A stretch of DNA of 64,000 nt from Halopiger aswanensis (GTDB taxonomy: Archaea; Halobacteriota; Halobacteria; Halobacteriales; Natrialbaceae), in assembly GCF_003610195.1 (NCBI RefSeq), contig NZ_RAPO01000006.1, positions 1-64,000 on the forward strand, in the 5' to 3' direction. Shown here piece after piece: positions 1 to 8,208 of the stretch. The notes under the pieces were generated by a model. That model worked only from the letters and a program-made list of their open reading frames with translations, did no database searches and was not told the DNA's origin. Made by a program: the position numbers and the translations under genes. How positions within the stretch are numbered: position 1 is the first letter of the stretch; each line of letters opens with the position of its first letter.

Positions 1-446
1 AAAGCGTATAAGGGCGACGGATGAGATTCCTGCCTCCGTGCCGGGTGTCGGCCGGAGGGGACGCGGCGGCGTGCGCCACGTCGTTCGCATTAGTATCGAA
101 GACCGGGTTGATACATAAGGCCGTCGTCTCGAGGACGGTCTGTTCTACGTTGGGCAGTCACGTGGTTCGGTCACTGAGCGGGGTACCAGAGGAATCGGAG
201 TAGGGACGGTAAGAAACGATGTCGGTCGGCTCGAGCGGATGGTACGAACCCGGGTTGACTACGAGCAGCTGGTAGCAGAGCACTTCGTCACGAATACCAG
301 AGCCAGCAGTTGGTGGCGAAGAGCCGATGTTCGAGAGAATGTGTGGTAAGTGATAATTACTCGAGTCTCCTTCGAGAAAGGGACGACTGTCTCCTACCCG
401 TCGGAAAACGTAGGAACACTAAAACCGAGTGTGACGCCGTGAGAAG
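1..446. other. Window start without a supported gene
   Basis: Short frames exist here but none has recognisable protein content. One 36-codon frame (239-349, +) reads through basic and Trp-rich residues without a family resemblance. The stretch may be the 3' flank of a gene outside the window or a decayed sequence. Nothing more can be supported. Confidence 0.5.
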
Positions 447-528
447 CGCCAGGACTGGGATTTGAACCCAGAATCCCGAAAGGGAACACGCTTTCCAGGC
501 GTGCGCCTTACCGTTCGGCCATCCTGGC
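447..528 (-). tRNA. tRNA-Ser (GGA)
   Basis: On the minus strand the sequence folds as a class II tRNA. The acceptor stem GCCAGGA pairs with TCCTGGC, the anticodon arm CGCCTGGAAAGCG carries anticodon GGA, a long variable arm follows (tgttccctttcgggatt), and the T-arm is CTGGGTTCAAATCCCAG. The base after the acceptor stem is G, the usual serine discriminator. No CCA is encoded, as expected in haloarchaea. It decodes UCC/UCU serine codons. Confidence 0.95.
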
Positions 529-555
529 TCACCTCATCCTAACCACGTCCGTCGT

Positions 556-843
556 TTAACTCTTACTTTTACCGTCGCCGCGGTCGTGCGATTCGGTATC
601 GCGGGTCGACCCGTTCGCCGTCCGACGTGCGACTCGAGGCTCGAGGACGTACGTTCCGACCGTCGTGCCGATGCCGACGACGGCAGCGACAGCGACACCC
701 TGCACGATCGTCACGAGCGGGGAGGCGACCAGGGCGTAGCCCTGGACGAGGACCAGAAACGCCAGCGCACCGACCGCGCCCCAGAGGAGTGCAGACGTCG
801 TCCGCGGGTCCAGTCCGAGCATCGCCGCGATCGGCGCAGCCAT
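556..843 (-). CDS. Small two-helix membrane protein downstream of ridA
   Basis: A 95-residue protein with two hydrophobic segments (about residues 15-38 and 42-65) and a polar, charged C-terminal tail (about 70-95). It has no catalytic motif I recognise. Its start lies 2 nt beyond the ridA stop codon, so it is very likely translated from the same ilvA-ridA message. The promoter would be that of ridA or ilvA. Function unknown; the call rests on membrane topology and tight operon spacing. Confidence 0.6.
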   Translation of the reverse strand: MAAPIAAMLGLDPRTTSALLWGAVGALAFLVLVQGYALVASPLVTIVQGVAVAAVVGIGTTVGTYVLEPRVARRTANGSTRDTESHDRGDGKSKS

Positions 844-844
844 C

Positions 845-1225
845 TCACTCGAGGGAGGCGACGGCTTCGATCTCGACGCCGACGCCCTTGGGGAGGGCGG
901 CGACCTCGACGGCGCTGCGAGCCGGCGGTTCGTCGTCGAAGTAGTCGGCGTAGGCGTCGTTCATTTCGTCGAAGTCGTCGATATCGTCGAGGTAGACGGT
1001 CACCTTGAGGATGTCTTCGGAACTCGCGTCCGCCTCGTCGAGGATGGCGTCGAGGTTGTAGAGGGCCTGTTCGGTCTGGGCCGCGATCGGTTCGTCGTCC
1101 AGCAGTTCGCCGTCGGCGGTCAGGGGGATCTGTCCGGCGGTAAAGAGCAGCGAGCCGTTGCTGGTCGCCTGGCTGTACGCGCCGACCGCAGCGGGTGCGT
1201 CGTCGGTTTCGACGATCCGTTTCAT
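845..1225 (-). CDS. ridA: RidA family reactive enamine/imine deaminase
   Basis: A 126-residue protein of full RidA/YjgF length. It contains the family signatures FTAGQIPL (residues 28-35) and PARSAVEV (101-108) with the conserved arginine Arg103, and ends GVEIEA. RidA proteins form cytosolic trimers that hydrolyse 2-aminoacrylate and 2-aminocrotonate released by PLP enzymes, preventing enzyme damage. It lies 42 nt downstream of ilvA on the same strand. IlvA is the classical source of these enamines, so this is a functional as well as physical pairing. Confidence 0.93.
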   Translation of the reverse strand: MKRIVETDDAPAAVGAYSQATSNGSLLFTAGQIPLTADGELLDDEPIAAQTEQALYNLDAILDEADASSEDILKVTVYLDDIDDFDEMNDAYADYFDDEPPARSAVEVAALPKGVGVEIEAVASLE

Positions 1226-1267
1226 GTCCCGTCCATCGACCCGAACCGGCTTAAAAGGGGCGAAGCG

Positions 1268-2479
1268 TTACGCGAGGACGTCGACCTCGTAGCCGGCCTC
1301 CCGGAGATCCGAGAGGAAGGCGTCGACGTGGTCGGGGCCGCGCATCTCGAGTTCGATCTCGACCTCGGTGTCGCTCATCTCGACCTCCCTCGAGGTCCGA
1401 TCGTGGTGGATGGCGTAGATGTTGGCGCGGTGGGCGGTGAAGATCTCGAGCAGTCGCTCGAGCGCGCCGGGCTGGTCGGTGAGGACGGTCCGGATCTTCA
1501 GGTAGCGGCCGGTTTCGACGAGGCCGCGGACGATCACGTTCGTGAGCGTGTTGAGGTCGATGTTGCCGCCGGAGAGGACGGGGACGATCGTCTCGTCGTC
1601 GACGTAGTCGAACTTCTCGAAGAGGACGGCAGCCAGCGGCACCGCGCCGGCGCCCTCGACCAGCGTCTTCGACCGCTCGAGCAGGTAGGTGATCGTGACG
1701 GCGATCTCGGGGTCGGAGACGGTGACGATCTCGTCGACGTACTCCTGGATGTGTTCGAAGGGGCGGTCGCCGATGCTGCGGGTCGCGATCCCGTCGGCGA
1801 TCGTATCGACGCCCTCGAGCGAGACCCGCTCGCCCTTTCGGAGAGAGGCCGCGGCGCTCGAGGCGCCCTCGGCTTGCACACCGATCACGCGTGCGTCAGG
1901 TTTCTCGCCCTTGACTGCGGCCGCGATTCCGCTGATGAGTCCACCCCCGCCGATCGGGACGACGACGGTTTCGACCTCGGGGCAGTCCTCGACGACCTCG
2001 AGGCCGATGGTTCCCTGGCCGGCCATGACCAGTTCGTCGTCGAAGGCGTGGACGTAGGTGCGGCCCTCCTCGCGTTCGATCTCGTGGGCGTGCTCGGCGG
2101 CCTCGGCGTAGTCAGCGCCGTGGAGGACGACCTCGGCCCCGTAGCTTTCCGTCGCCTTGACCTTCGAGATGGGCGCGTGCTCGGGCATGACGATCTTTGA
2201 ATCAACGCCCACGCGCGTGGCCGCGAGCGCGACGCCTTGGGCGTGGTTCCCCGCGCTCGCGGTGACGACGCCCGCCTCTTTCTGCGCCTCGGAGAGCGTC
2301 GCGATCCGGTTCGTCGCGCCGCGGATCTTGAACGCCCCCGTCCGCTGGAACGTCTCGAGTTTCAGGTGCACGTCGGCGCCGGTCATCGAGGAGTACGTGT
2401 GCGAGTACTCGAGCGGTGTGTGTCGAGACGTCTCGCGAACGCGGTCGCGCGCCTCGAGAATGTCGGAGCGGTCGAGCAT
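1268..2479 (-). CDS. ilvA: Threonine ammonia-lyase (threonine dehydratase)
   Basis: A 403-residue fold-type II PLP enzyme. Lys51 in GAFKIRGA is the Schiff-base lysine, and the glycine loop VPIGGGGLISG (about residues 175-185) binds the cofactor phosphate. A C-terminal ACT-type regulatory domain starts at about residue 325 (RTVLTDQPGALERLL). It converts threonine to 2-oxobutyrate and ammonia, for isoleucine synthesis or threonine catabolism. A single ACT domain at about 400 residues matches the shorter catabolic or archaeal form rather than long biosynthetic IlvA with two ACT-like domains. It heads the unit ilvA-ridA-membrane protein. Confidence 0.93.
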   Translation of the reverse strand: MLDRSDILEARDRVRETSRHTPLEYSHTYSSMTGADVHLKLETFQRTGAFKIRGATNRIATLSEAQKEAGVVTASAGNHAQGVALAATRVGVDSKIVMPEHAPISKVKATESYGAEVVLHGADYAEAAEHAHEIEREEGRTYVHAFDDELVMAGQGTIGLEVVEDCPEVETVVVPIGGGGLISGIAAAVKGEKPDARVIGVQAEGASSAAASLRKGERVSLEGVDTIADGIATRSIGDRPFEHIQEYVDEIVTVSDPEIAVTITYLLERSKTLVEGAGAVPLAAVLFEKFDYVDDETIVPVLSGGNIDLNTLTNVIVRGLVETGRYLKIRTVLTDQPGALERLLEIFTAHRANIYAIHHDRTSREVEMSDTEVEIELEMRGPDHVDAFLSDLREAGYEVDVLA

Positions 2480-2790
2480 ACCCCCGACTACGGGGCGCGT
2501 CCCGTAAGGATGTCGGACGAATTACGAACATTCCACTCGACGAGCGAGGCGCTCGGTGGCGTCGAAAACTGTCGGGGAAAGGAAACCGGTCGATCCGGTG
2601 TGGCTATCGCCGTCCCCCAACAGGGAACAGGGATGTGCCGCCGGAGGCGACACGACAGGGAATACACGGCGTGTGACGTGCGAGTGTAGACGGGAACGCA
2701 GACCACATAAAACCCATCCCTCCGAAGTGAAAGTGAAATCGCAAGCAGGCGGCGGGGTGATCGGTCCGTCAGACGGTCGGCAGACGGGTG
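2480..2790. other. Intergenic region upstream of ilvA
   Basis: About 310 nt between the downstream end of the cyclotransferase gene and the ilvA start, both on the minus strand. It must hold the ilvA promoter, but I cannot pick a convincing TATA box. The overlapping frames here give Arg-rich low-complexity translations typical of shadows in GC-rich DNA. I see no tRNA or repeat. Confidence 0.5.
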
Positions 2791-3222
2791 TCATCCGGTC
2801 CGATGGACGGTCACACCGTGGCGAGTCAGGAAGGTTCGAACGCGGTCCGCGAACGAGTCGCCGGCCGGCCAGTCGACCGGTTCGTCGACCGCCAGCCGGA
2901 CGGGGTTACCGACGTACACTGCGGCGCTGTCGTCGCTGCCGTCGCTCCCGCTGCAACCGTCGATCGGCACGGAAACCCGAACGTAGAGGCCGCGATCGAC
3001 GCCCTCGTAGCGGTCCAGCCGCTCGAGTCCCGCTTCGTCTACCGAAAGCAACCGGCCGTCGACGGTGCCGCCGGGAGCGAGGGTCGGATACGCGCCGTCG
3101 ACGCGATGGAGTCCCTCGAGCGTCGCGTCGCCGTCGAACGCGTACTCGCTCCCCGGCAGATCGCCCAGCGCGGCGTCTACTCGGTCGGGATCGGTCAGCG
3201 TCCCGTAGACGAACACGCGCAC
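2791..3222 (-). CDS. Gamma-glutamylcyclotransferase (AIG2/GGCT)-like protein
   Basis: A 143-residue protein that begins VRVFVYGTLTD, the GGCT substrate-loop signature YGTL, and contains LDRYEGVDRGLYVR, whose glutamate is the family catalytic base. The GTG at 3222 is taken as the start because the family begins a few residues before YGTL; a second GTG at 3216 is possible. Members form 5-oxoproline or cleave gamma-glutamylamine-type bonds. Haloarchaea contain gamma-glutamylcysteine, a plausible but unproven substrate source. A short Ser/Asp-rich insert (SGSDGSDDSAA) sits between two strands. Confidence 0.85.
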   Translation of the reverse strand: MRVFVYGTLTDPDRVDAALGDLPGSEYAFDGDATLEGLHRVDGAYPTLAPGGTVDGRLLSVDEAGLERLDRYEGVDRGLYVRVSVPIDGCSGSDGSDDSAAVYVGNPVRLAVDEPVDWPAGDSFADRVRTFLTRHGVTVHRTG

Positions 3223-3355
3223 GGGTATGAAATAGCGCAGCGTGACACTTCGCTGTTCTGCCCTCGGGCGGACGCGTGCGGTCGGACCACTGCCGGCCCG
3301 CGGTTCCGGCCCGTCGTTTGACCCGCCATACTGGTTGCGCGGATTACACAAAGCA

Positions 3356-3361
3356 TTTATA
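3356..3361 (+). promoter_or_regulatory. TATA box of the PGF-CTERM surface protein gene
   Basis: TTTATA inside an unusually AT-rich run (catttatatatttattc), 23-28 nt before the ATG at 3384. This spacing fits a leaderless haloarchaeal transcript and supports that start over an in-frame ATG further upstream at 3276. Confidence 0.75.
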
Positions 3362-3383
3362 TATTTATTCGAGAGTGGCGTCC

Positions 3384-4463
3384 ATGAATCGCGAGTCTGC
3401 CCTGGGGGTCGCCGCGGTCGTCGTCGCGGTTGCCGCCGTCGCGACGCTTGCTCTCTCCGGTGCGATCGCGGCTCCCGAGACCGAAACGGGAGCGGCGGTC
3501 GACCGCGGTCACGCGTCGCTCCAGGAGGTAACGATCGCCGCCGACGAAGTGTCGGGCGAGACGGCCACCCTCGAGGTCGACACCTTCCTCGAGCACCGCG
3601 GCGACCCCGTCGAGAACGTGACAGTGGTCCACCGCGTGACCGATACCGATACCGGCCTCGTGACGACAACGGCCGAACGACCGGTCGGTCGACTCGCCGG
3701 GGCGAACGAGACCACCGTCCCGGCGACGATCGACGTTCCGCGGGCGGGGCAACACCGCATCGAGACGTTCGTCTTCGTCGACGGGACCCGACGGGAGTCG
3801 ACGACCCACCGCGTCTCCGGCCTCGAGTCGCTGACGCCAGCCTACGCCGACACCGGCCTCGAGTTTCACCGGTTCGGCGGGGACGGGTCACTCGCGGGCG
3901 TCCCCGCGATCGAGTACTCGGTCAAATCCACGAACGACGAAACGGCGACGCTCGAGGTGACGAGCTACCTGACGAACGCGGGCGACGAGGCGACCGACTC
4001 GCTCGAGGTCGAACTGAAGGCCCGGCAAGCGGGCTCGAACATCGTCGCCGACGCGGAGACCGTCTCCGTCTCGAACGTCGACCCCGGCGAGACCGCGACG
4101 CCGACCGCCGAACTCGAGGTGCCCGACGAGTACCGGTACAACCTCGACGCGATCCTGTGGCTCGACGGCACGATCGTCGCCACGGATCGCGCGGGAGCCG
4201 ACCTCCGGCCGAATTCGACGGCCGGGGACAGCCCTGACGGCAACCTCGAGACGAGTGACTTCGACGAGGAGCCGACGATCGAAGAGGCCGACGACAGCAG
4301 TAGCAGCGACGGAATGTCCGGAGCCGACGATACCGGAGGAATGGACAGCGATGGCGCGGAGGATAGCGCTGACGGGACCCCGGGCTTCGGTCCCCTGGCC
4401 GCAGCAATCGCACTGGGCACAACGTTCGCGCTCGTCGTCGCACGGAAGCGCGACCACAACTGA
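3384..4463 (+). CDS. Secreted Ig-like surface protein with PGF-CTERM anchor
   Basis: A 359-residue exported protein. Residues about 6-28 form an Ala/Val-rich signal helix, followed by two beta-rich repeats of about 130 residues with the pattern GETATLEVD(T)FLEHRGD / DETATLEVTSYLTNAGD. It then has an acidic Ser/Asp linker and a C-terminal tripartite sort signal: PGFGPLAAA, a hydrophobic helix, and a basic end (ARKRDHN). The PGF motif marks it as an archaeosortase A (ArtA) substrate, processed and lipid-anchored at the S-layer. It resembles haloarchaeal DUF7490-type proteins, recalled without a search. The next gene starts 6 nt downstream. Confidence 0.85.
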   Translation: MNRESALGVAAVVVAVAAVATLALSGAIAAPETETGAAVDRGHASLQEVTIAADEVSGETATLEVDTFLEHRGDPVENVTVVHRVTDTDTGLVTTTAERPVGRLAGANETTVPATIDVPRAGQHRIETFVFVDGTRRESTTHRVSGLESLTPAYADTGLEFHRFGGDGSLAGVPAIEYSVKSTNDETATLEVTSYLTNAGDEATDSLEVELKARQAGSNIVADAETVSVSNVDPGETATPTAELEVPDEYRYNLDAILWLDGTIVATDRAGADLRPNSTAGDSPDGNLETSDFDEEPTIEEADDSSSSDGMSGADDTGGMDSDGAEDSADGTPGFGPLAAAIALGTTFALVVARKRDHN

Positions 4464-4468
4464 AACCG

Positions 4469-4816
4469 ATGACCGAGACAGCATCCACATCGACCGAGAC
4501 GCCAGCCGAATCGAACGCCGAACGAGATGTGATCCGCGGCGACGCCGACTCGAGCGACGAGACCGAGCCGGCGTCCGCTCCGCAGTCGAACCGCCTCGAG
4601 CGCGAGACCATCCTGCGGTATCTCACCTGGACCGCGCTCGGGGTCTGTTCGCTGCTCGCGATCTACGCGCTGTTGCAGTTTTACGGCAGCGTCACCGAGA
4701 CGATCGACCTCTGGGTGAAACCGCGCCACCAGCCGCTGATACACGCTGCGTTCAACCTCGTCGTCCTGCTCGGGTCGCTGATCGGGATTTCGCTGCTCGT
4801 TCGCGAACTCGACTGA
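4469..4816 (+). CDS. Small two-helix membrane protein in operon with the surface protein
   Basis: A 115-residue protein with an acidic, Ser/Thr/Glu-rich N-terminal half (residues 1-45) and two predicted membrane helices (about 50-70 and 88-110). It starts 6 nt after the upstream PGF-CTERM gene, so the two are almost certainly co-transcribed. No family recognised. It could help membrane placement of the surface protein, but that rests on operon context only. Confidence 0.75.
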   Translation: MTETASTSTETPAESNAERDVIRGDADSSDETEPASAPQSNRLERETILRYLTWTALGVCSLLAIYALLQFYGSVTETIDLWVKPRHQPLIHAAFNLVVLLGSLIGISLLVRELD

Positions 4817-4888
4817 AACGACCGTCGAAAGAAGCTGAATCGAACTGCGGTGTGTCGCTGCTGTCGGCTGTTTCGTGCGGCCGCGTCG

Positions 4889-6037
4889 TTACCGTTCCTC
4901 GAGGGGCACGAACTCCTGGCTTTCGGGCCCGGTGTACCGTGCGCGCGGGCGGATGAGACGATTATCCTCCTGGTACTCGAGGACGTGGGCGATCCAGCCG
5001 CCGGCGCGGCTCATCGCGAAGATGGGCGTGTACATGTCGATCGGGATGCCCAGCTGGTAGTAGACCGAGCCGGAGTAGAAGTCGACGTTCGGGGCGATTC
5101 CCTTGGCGACGAGGCCCTTCTCCTCGGTGAGGTACTCCTCGATGGTCGTGGTGATGTCGTACCACTTCGAGTCGCCCTCGGCGGCGAGTTCCTTGCTGCG
5201 CTCCTGGAGGATCTTCGCGCGGGGGTCCTTGACGTTGTAGACGCGGTGGCCGAACCCGGGAATGCGCCGGCCCTCGTCGGTGGCCTCCTCGACCCACTCG
5301 AGGGGGTCCTTGTTGCTCTCGTCGATCTCCATCAGGACCTCCATGACGTCCTGGTTCGCGCCGCCGTGAAGCGGCCCCGAGAGGGCGCTGACGCCGCCGG
5401 TCACGGCGCTGTAGATGTCGGCCATCGTCGAGCCGATGACCATCGACGTAAACGTCGAGGCGTTGAGCCCGTGGTCCGCGTGCAGAATCAGCGCTTGGTC
5501 GAAGGTTTCGGCGGCGACGTCGTCCGGCCGCTCGCCGGTCAGCATGTAGAGGAAGTTCGCGGCCAGCCCCAGGTCGGGATCGGGGTCGATCGGCTCCTCG
5601 CCGAGCCGGTAGCGCTCGAAGGCCGCCAGCGCGGTCGGGATCTTGGCGGTGATGCGCCGGCCCTTGCGCAGTGACGCCTCGAGGTCGTCGGGCTCGGCGT
5701 CGGATTCGGGCTCGGAGGCGGAGAACATCGAGACCGCGGTCCGGAGCGCGGCCATCGGCCGCTCGTCGGCGTCGGCGAGTCGCTCCATCGTCGCGAGCAC
5801 GTCGTCGCTGACCTCCCGCTCCTCGTTGAGCGCCGCGGTGAACGACTCGAGTTCGTCTTCCGCGGGGAGGTGACCGTGCCAGAGGAGGTAGAGGACTTCC
5901 TCGTAGCTCGCGCCGCGAGCGAGGTCTTCGATCGTATAGCCGCGATAGATCAGTCGACCCTCGTCGCCGTCGATCGAGCTGAGTTCCGACTCTGCGACCA
6001 GAACACCTTCCAGCCCTTTCTTGAGGTCGTCAACCAT
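4889..6037 (-). CDS. citZ: Citrate synthase
   Basis: A 382-residue type II citrate synthase condensing acetyl-CoA with oxaloacetate, the entry step of the TCA cycle. Catalytic residues are visible: His224 in PLHGGANQ, His264 in PGFGHRVY and Asp319 in APNVDFYSG. The C-terminal substrate arginines lie in RPRARYTGP. Length and N-terminus (GLEGVLVAESELS) match haloarchaeal enzymes. It is a monocistronic gene converging with the small membrane protein gene at 4469. The closely related 2-methylcitrate synthase cannot be fully excluded by motifs alone. Confidence 0.95.
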   Translation of the reverse strand: MVDDLKKGLEGVLVAESELSSIDGDEGRLIYRGYTIEDLARGASYEEVLYLLWHGHLPAEDELESFTAALNEEREVSDDVLATMERLADADERPMAALRTAVSMFSASEPESDAEPDDLEASLRKGRRITAKIPTALAAFERYRLGEEPIDPDPDLGLAANFLYMLTGERPDDVAAETFDQALILHADHGLNASTFTSMVIGSTMADIYSAVTGGVSALSGPLHGGANQDVMEVLMEIDESNKDPLEWVEEATDEGRRIPGFGHRVYNVKDPRAKILQERSKELAAEGDSKWYDITTTIEEYLTEEKGLVAKGIAPNVDFYSGSVYYQLGIPIDMYTPIFAMSRAGGWIAHVLEYQEDNRLIRPRARYTGPESQEFVPLEER

Positions 6038-6206
6038 ACACGCAATTTCGCACCCCGATGGAAAAGTATTGTCGTTTGTTCGCTCGTGACGGCCGAACGC
6101 GTCCGATGTGCCGTTTCAACTCCCGGACGCGGAGTGCTGCGAGGAGTAACCGGACCTGACGGTAGACATTTGTATAAATATCGGTCGAGAAAACGGTCTG
6201 TAGTGG

Positions 6207-6878
6207 TTATTTGTCAATGATCTCGTCCATCAGTTTCGTCTGGGCGGCGGCCAGGTGCTCGGTGAACGTCGAGCGCGCGACGCCCAGTTCCTCGGCGACG
6301 TCGGTCGCGTTCGCGCCCTTGGGATACTCGAAGTAGCCCATCTCGTGGGCCGTCTCGAGAATCTCCTGCTGGCGCGCGGTCAGCACCTCCCGATCGACGA
6401 TCACCGGGTCGGTCGAACTGTCCTCGTGATCCTGCGTGAGGTCCTCGACGAGGACGCCGTCGAACCGCTCCCGGAGTTCGTCGACGATCGCGGCGATCTC
6501 CTCGAGTTCGAAGGTTCGGAACGAGAGCAGCAGGGAGCCGTCCTGCGCCCGGACCGACGAGATCGGCGTCCCCGTTCCCTCGACGATCTCGCAGGCGCAG
6601 TCGTTCGTACTCTCCCGTTCGAATCGGTACACCGCCTCGCGGTCGTTCGACTGGACCGGTTCCAGGTCGACGTTCGCCGTCAGTCCGGCGTCGTCATCGT
6701 CCGCCTCGGCGGCGACGTCGGCCGGGACGCCGAACTCCTCGACGACCGTCTCACCCGTCGCTCCCGTCCCGCGAGTGCGGGTGACCGAATCGATCGCCTC
6801 ACCGACGTCGGACGACACGGTGGCGACCGGGCAGTCCTGCGGGTCGTGGACCACGACGGTTGCGCGAAAGCCCGTCAT
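6207..6878 (-). CDS. HTH-10 (Bat-like) transcriptional regulator
   Basis: A 223-residue regulator. An N-terminal alpha/beta sensor-like region (about 1-155) is followed by a C-terminal HTH-10 domain (about 165-223) beginning LTARQQEILETAHEMGYFEYP and ending TFTEHLAAAQTKL. This is the bacterio-opsin-activator type helix-turn-helix common in haloarchaea. It has no PAS or GAF domain, so the input signal is not evident. Its nearest co-oriented neighbour upstream is the siroheme reductase unit, starting 75 nt away, which makes sulfur or nitrogen metabolism a possible target, by position only. Confidence 0.88.
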   Translation of the reverse strand: MTGFRATVVVHDPQDCPVATVSSDVGEAIDSVTRTRGTGATGETVVEEFGVPADVAAEADDDDAGLTANVDLEPVQSNDREAVYRFERESTNDCACEIVEGTGTPISSVRAQDGSLLLSFRTFELEEIAAIVDELRERFDGVLVEDLTQDHEDSSTDPVIVDREVLTARQQEILETAHEMGYFEYPKGANATDVAEELGVARSTFTEHLAAAQTKLMDEIIDK

Positions 6879-6953
6879 AGCTTCTAGTACGGGACGTTCC
6901 GGTCATAACGGGCACCGGGAATTCCCGCGCCGTGAAAATTCTCGGGCCGCCGG

Positions 6954-8207
6954 CTAACACCACTCCTCGTACTGGTGGACCCGCGCCGGGTTCAGCGGCT
7001 GTGGCTCGCGGTCGGTGCCGTCGTAGACCTCGCGGTGATGCTCGTACGCGATCCCGATCTCGCCCTCGGGGTCGAACCCGCGGGGTAGGATCGACTTCGC
7101 GCGCCGCTCGTTCCAGGCCGCGATCTTCTCGAGCGCTTCGGGCCGGTCGATTTCGGTCGTCTCGAGCCCGCCGGCGGCCGCCGTCCAGGCCTCGCGACCG
7201 GTCTCGGTGCGGACGACGACCGTCGAGTAGCCCTCGTCGCTGCCGACGTTGCCGGCGCTGATGTCGGCCGCGCCGCCGACGAAGTCCGCACACTCGTCGC
7301 AGCCCCGAAGCCCGGCGGCGTCGAACTCGGAGACGTCGGTCTCGAGCAGGGACTCGCCACCGTCGTCGTAGGCGTAGAGGGTCCCCGCTCGGATGTCGAG
7401 CTTCTCGACCGCCTCGGGGTCGACGTCGTACGATTCGATCTGCGAGAGGAGCCGCTCGTGCTCGAAAGTGCGGGTACACATCAGCGCGACCGTCAGCGCG
7501 ATCGGATCGGCCGGTTCGTGGCCGTAGCGATCGAGGGCGGCCGCACCCTGGATCACGCAGGGCGTGCCGACGAGCGCGAGGTCCGGGTCGTCCCCCAGAT
7601 CCGCATCGGCGAGCAGGTCGTCGATCTGCCCCAGTCCCATCGTCTGCGTGTAGCTGCTGCCGCCGGCCTCGAGCAGGTCCTCGCGGGAGGTCGCGAGGAA
7701 CGCCTCGCCCCGCAGCGGCTCCTCGTCGCTCTCCCTGGCGACGACCGCACCGTCGATCTTCCCGGCCTCGAGCAGTTCCGCCAGCAGTGCAGTCACGGCG
7801 CCGCCGTCCTGGCCGGCCTCTGCGGCTTCGTCAGCCGCTTGCGCGGCGTACGTTTCGGGTTCCGCGAGGGATCGCTCGTCCTCGAGCAACTCGAGGGCGC
7901 GCTCGTAGCGGAGCCCGCTGCGGGGACAGAAGTCCCAGCAGCGCGAGCAGCCGGTACACATCTTGACCAGCGTGGGCCGCTTCTCCTCGGCGTCGATGCC
8001 GATGGAGTCGGACGGACAGGCCGCGACGCAGGAGGCACACTGGATGCAGCGGTCGGCCTCGATGACGGCTTCGTCCAGATCGCGGAACCAAATCTTGCCC
8101 GGCGCTTCCGCAACGTCGGGATTCTGCTCTCGCGGGTCGTTGCCGACGCCCTTCGGCTCCGTCGCCGCCTTCGGGTCGGGGACGCCCGGCTGATTCGCTT
8201 CCGACAT
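6954..8207 (-). CDS. Ferredoxin/FrhB-like iron-sulfur flavoprotein (F420 hydrogenase beta family)
   Basis: A 417-residue protein. A di-cluster ferredoxin module carries Cys54-57-60-64 and Cys84-87-90-94, both CxxCxxCxxxC sets. It is followed by the FrhB N- and C-terminal domains of the coenzyme F420 hydrogenase/dehydrogenase beta family (about 120-400), including a C-terminal Cys-containing segment (GLRGCDECADFVGG). The family passes electrons between F420 or another flavin donor and Fe-S proteins. The gene begins 1 nt after the siroheme reductase stop. I therefore infer it is the electron donor module of that reductase. The donor (F420H2, ferredoxin or NAD(P)H) cannot be read from sequence. 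Confidence 0.85.
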   Translation of the reverse strand: MSEANQPGVPDPKAATEPKGVGNDPREQNPDVAEAPGKIWFRDLDEAVIEADRCIQCASCVAACPSDSIGIDAEEKRPTLVKMCTGCSRCWDFCPRSGLRYERALELLEDERSLAEPETYAAQAADEAAEAGQDGGAVTALLAELLEAGKIDGAVVARESDEEPLRGEAFLATSREDLLEAGGSSYTQTMGLGQIDDLLADADLGDDPDLALVGTPCVIQGAAALDRYGHEPADPIALTVALMCTRTFEHERLLSQIESYDVDPEAVEKLDIRAGTLYAYDDGGESLLETDVSEFDAAGLRGCDECADFVGGAADISAGNVGSDEGYSTVVVRTETGREAWTAAAGGLETTEIDRPEALEKIAAWNERRAKSILPRGFDPEGEIGIAYEHHREVYDGTDREPQPLNPARVHQYEEWC

Positions 8208-8208
8208 C

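Noticed and set aside
239-349. A 36-codon ORF near the window start.
   Set aside because: No promoter spacing, no homology cue, and odd Trp/Arg-rich composition.
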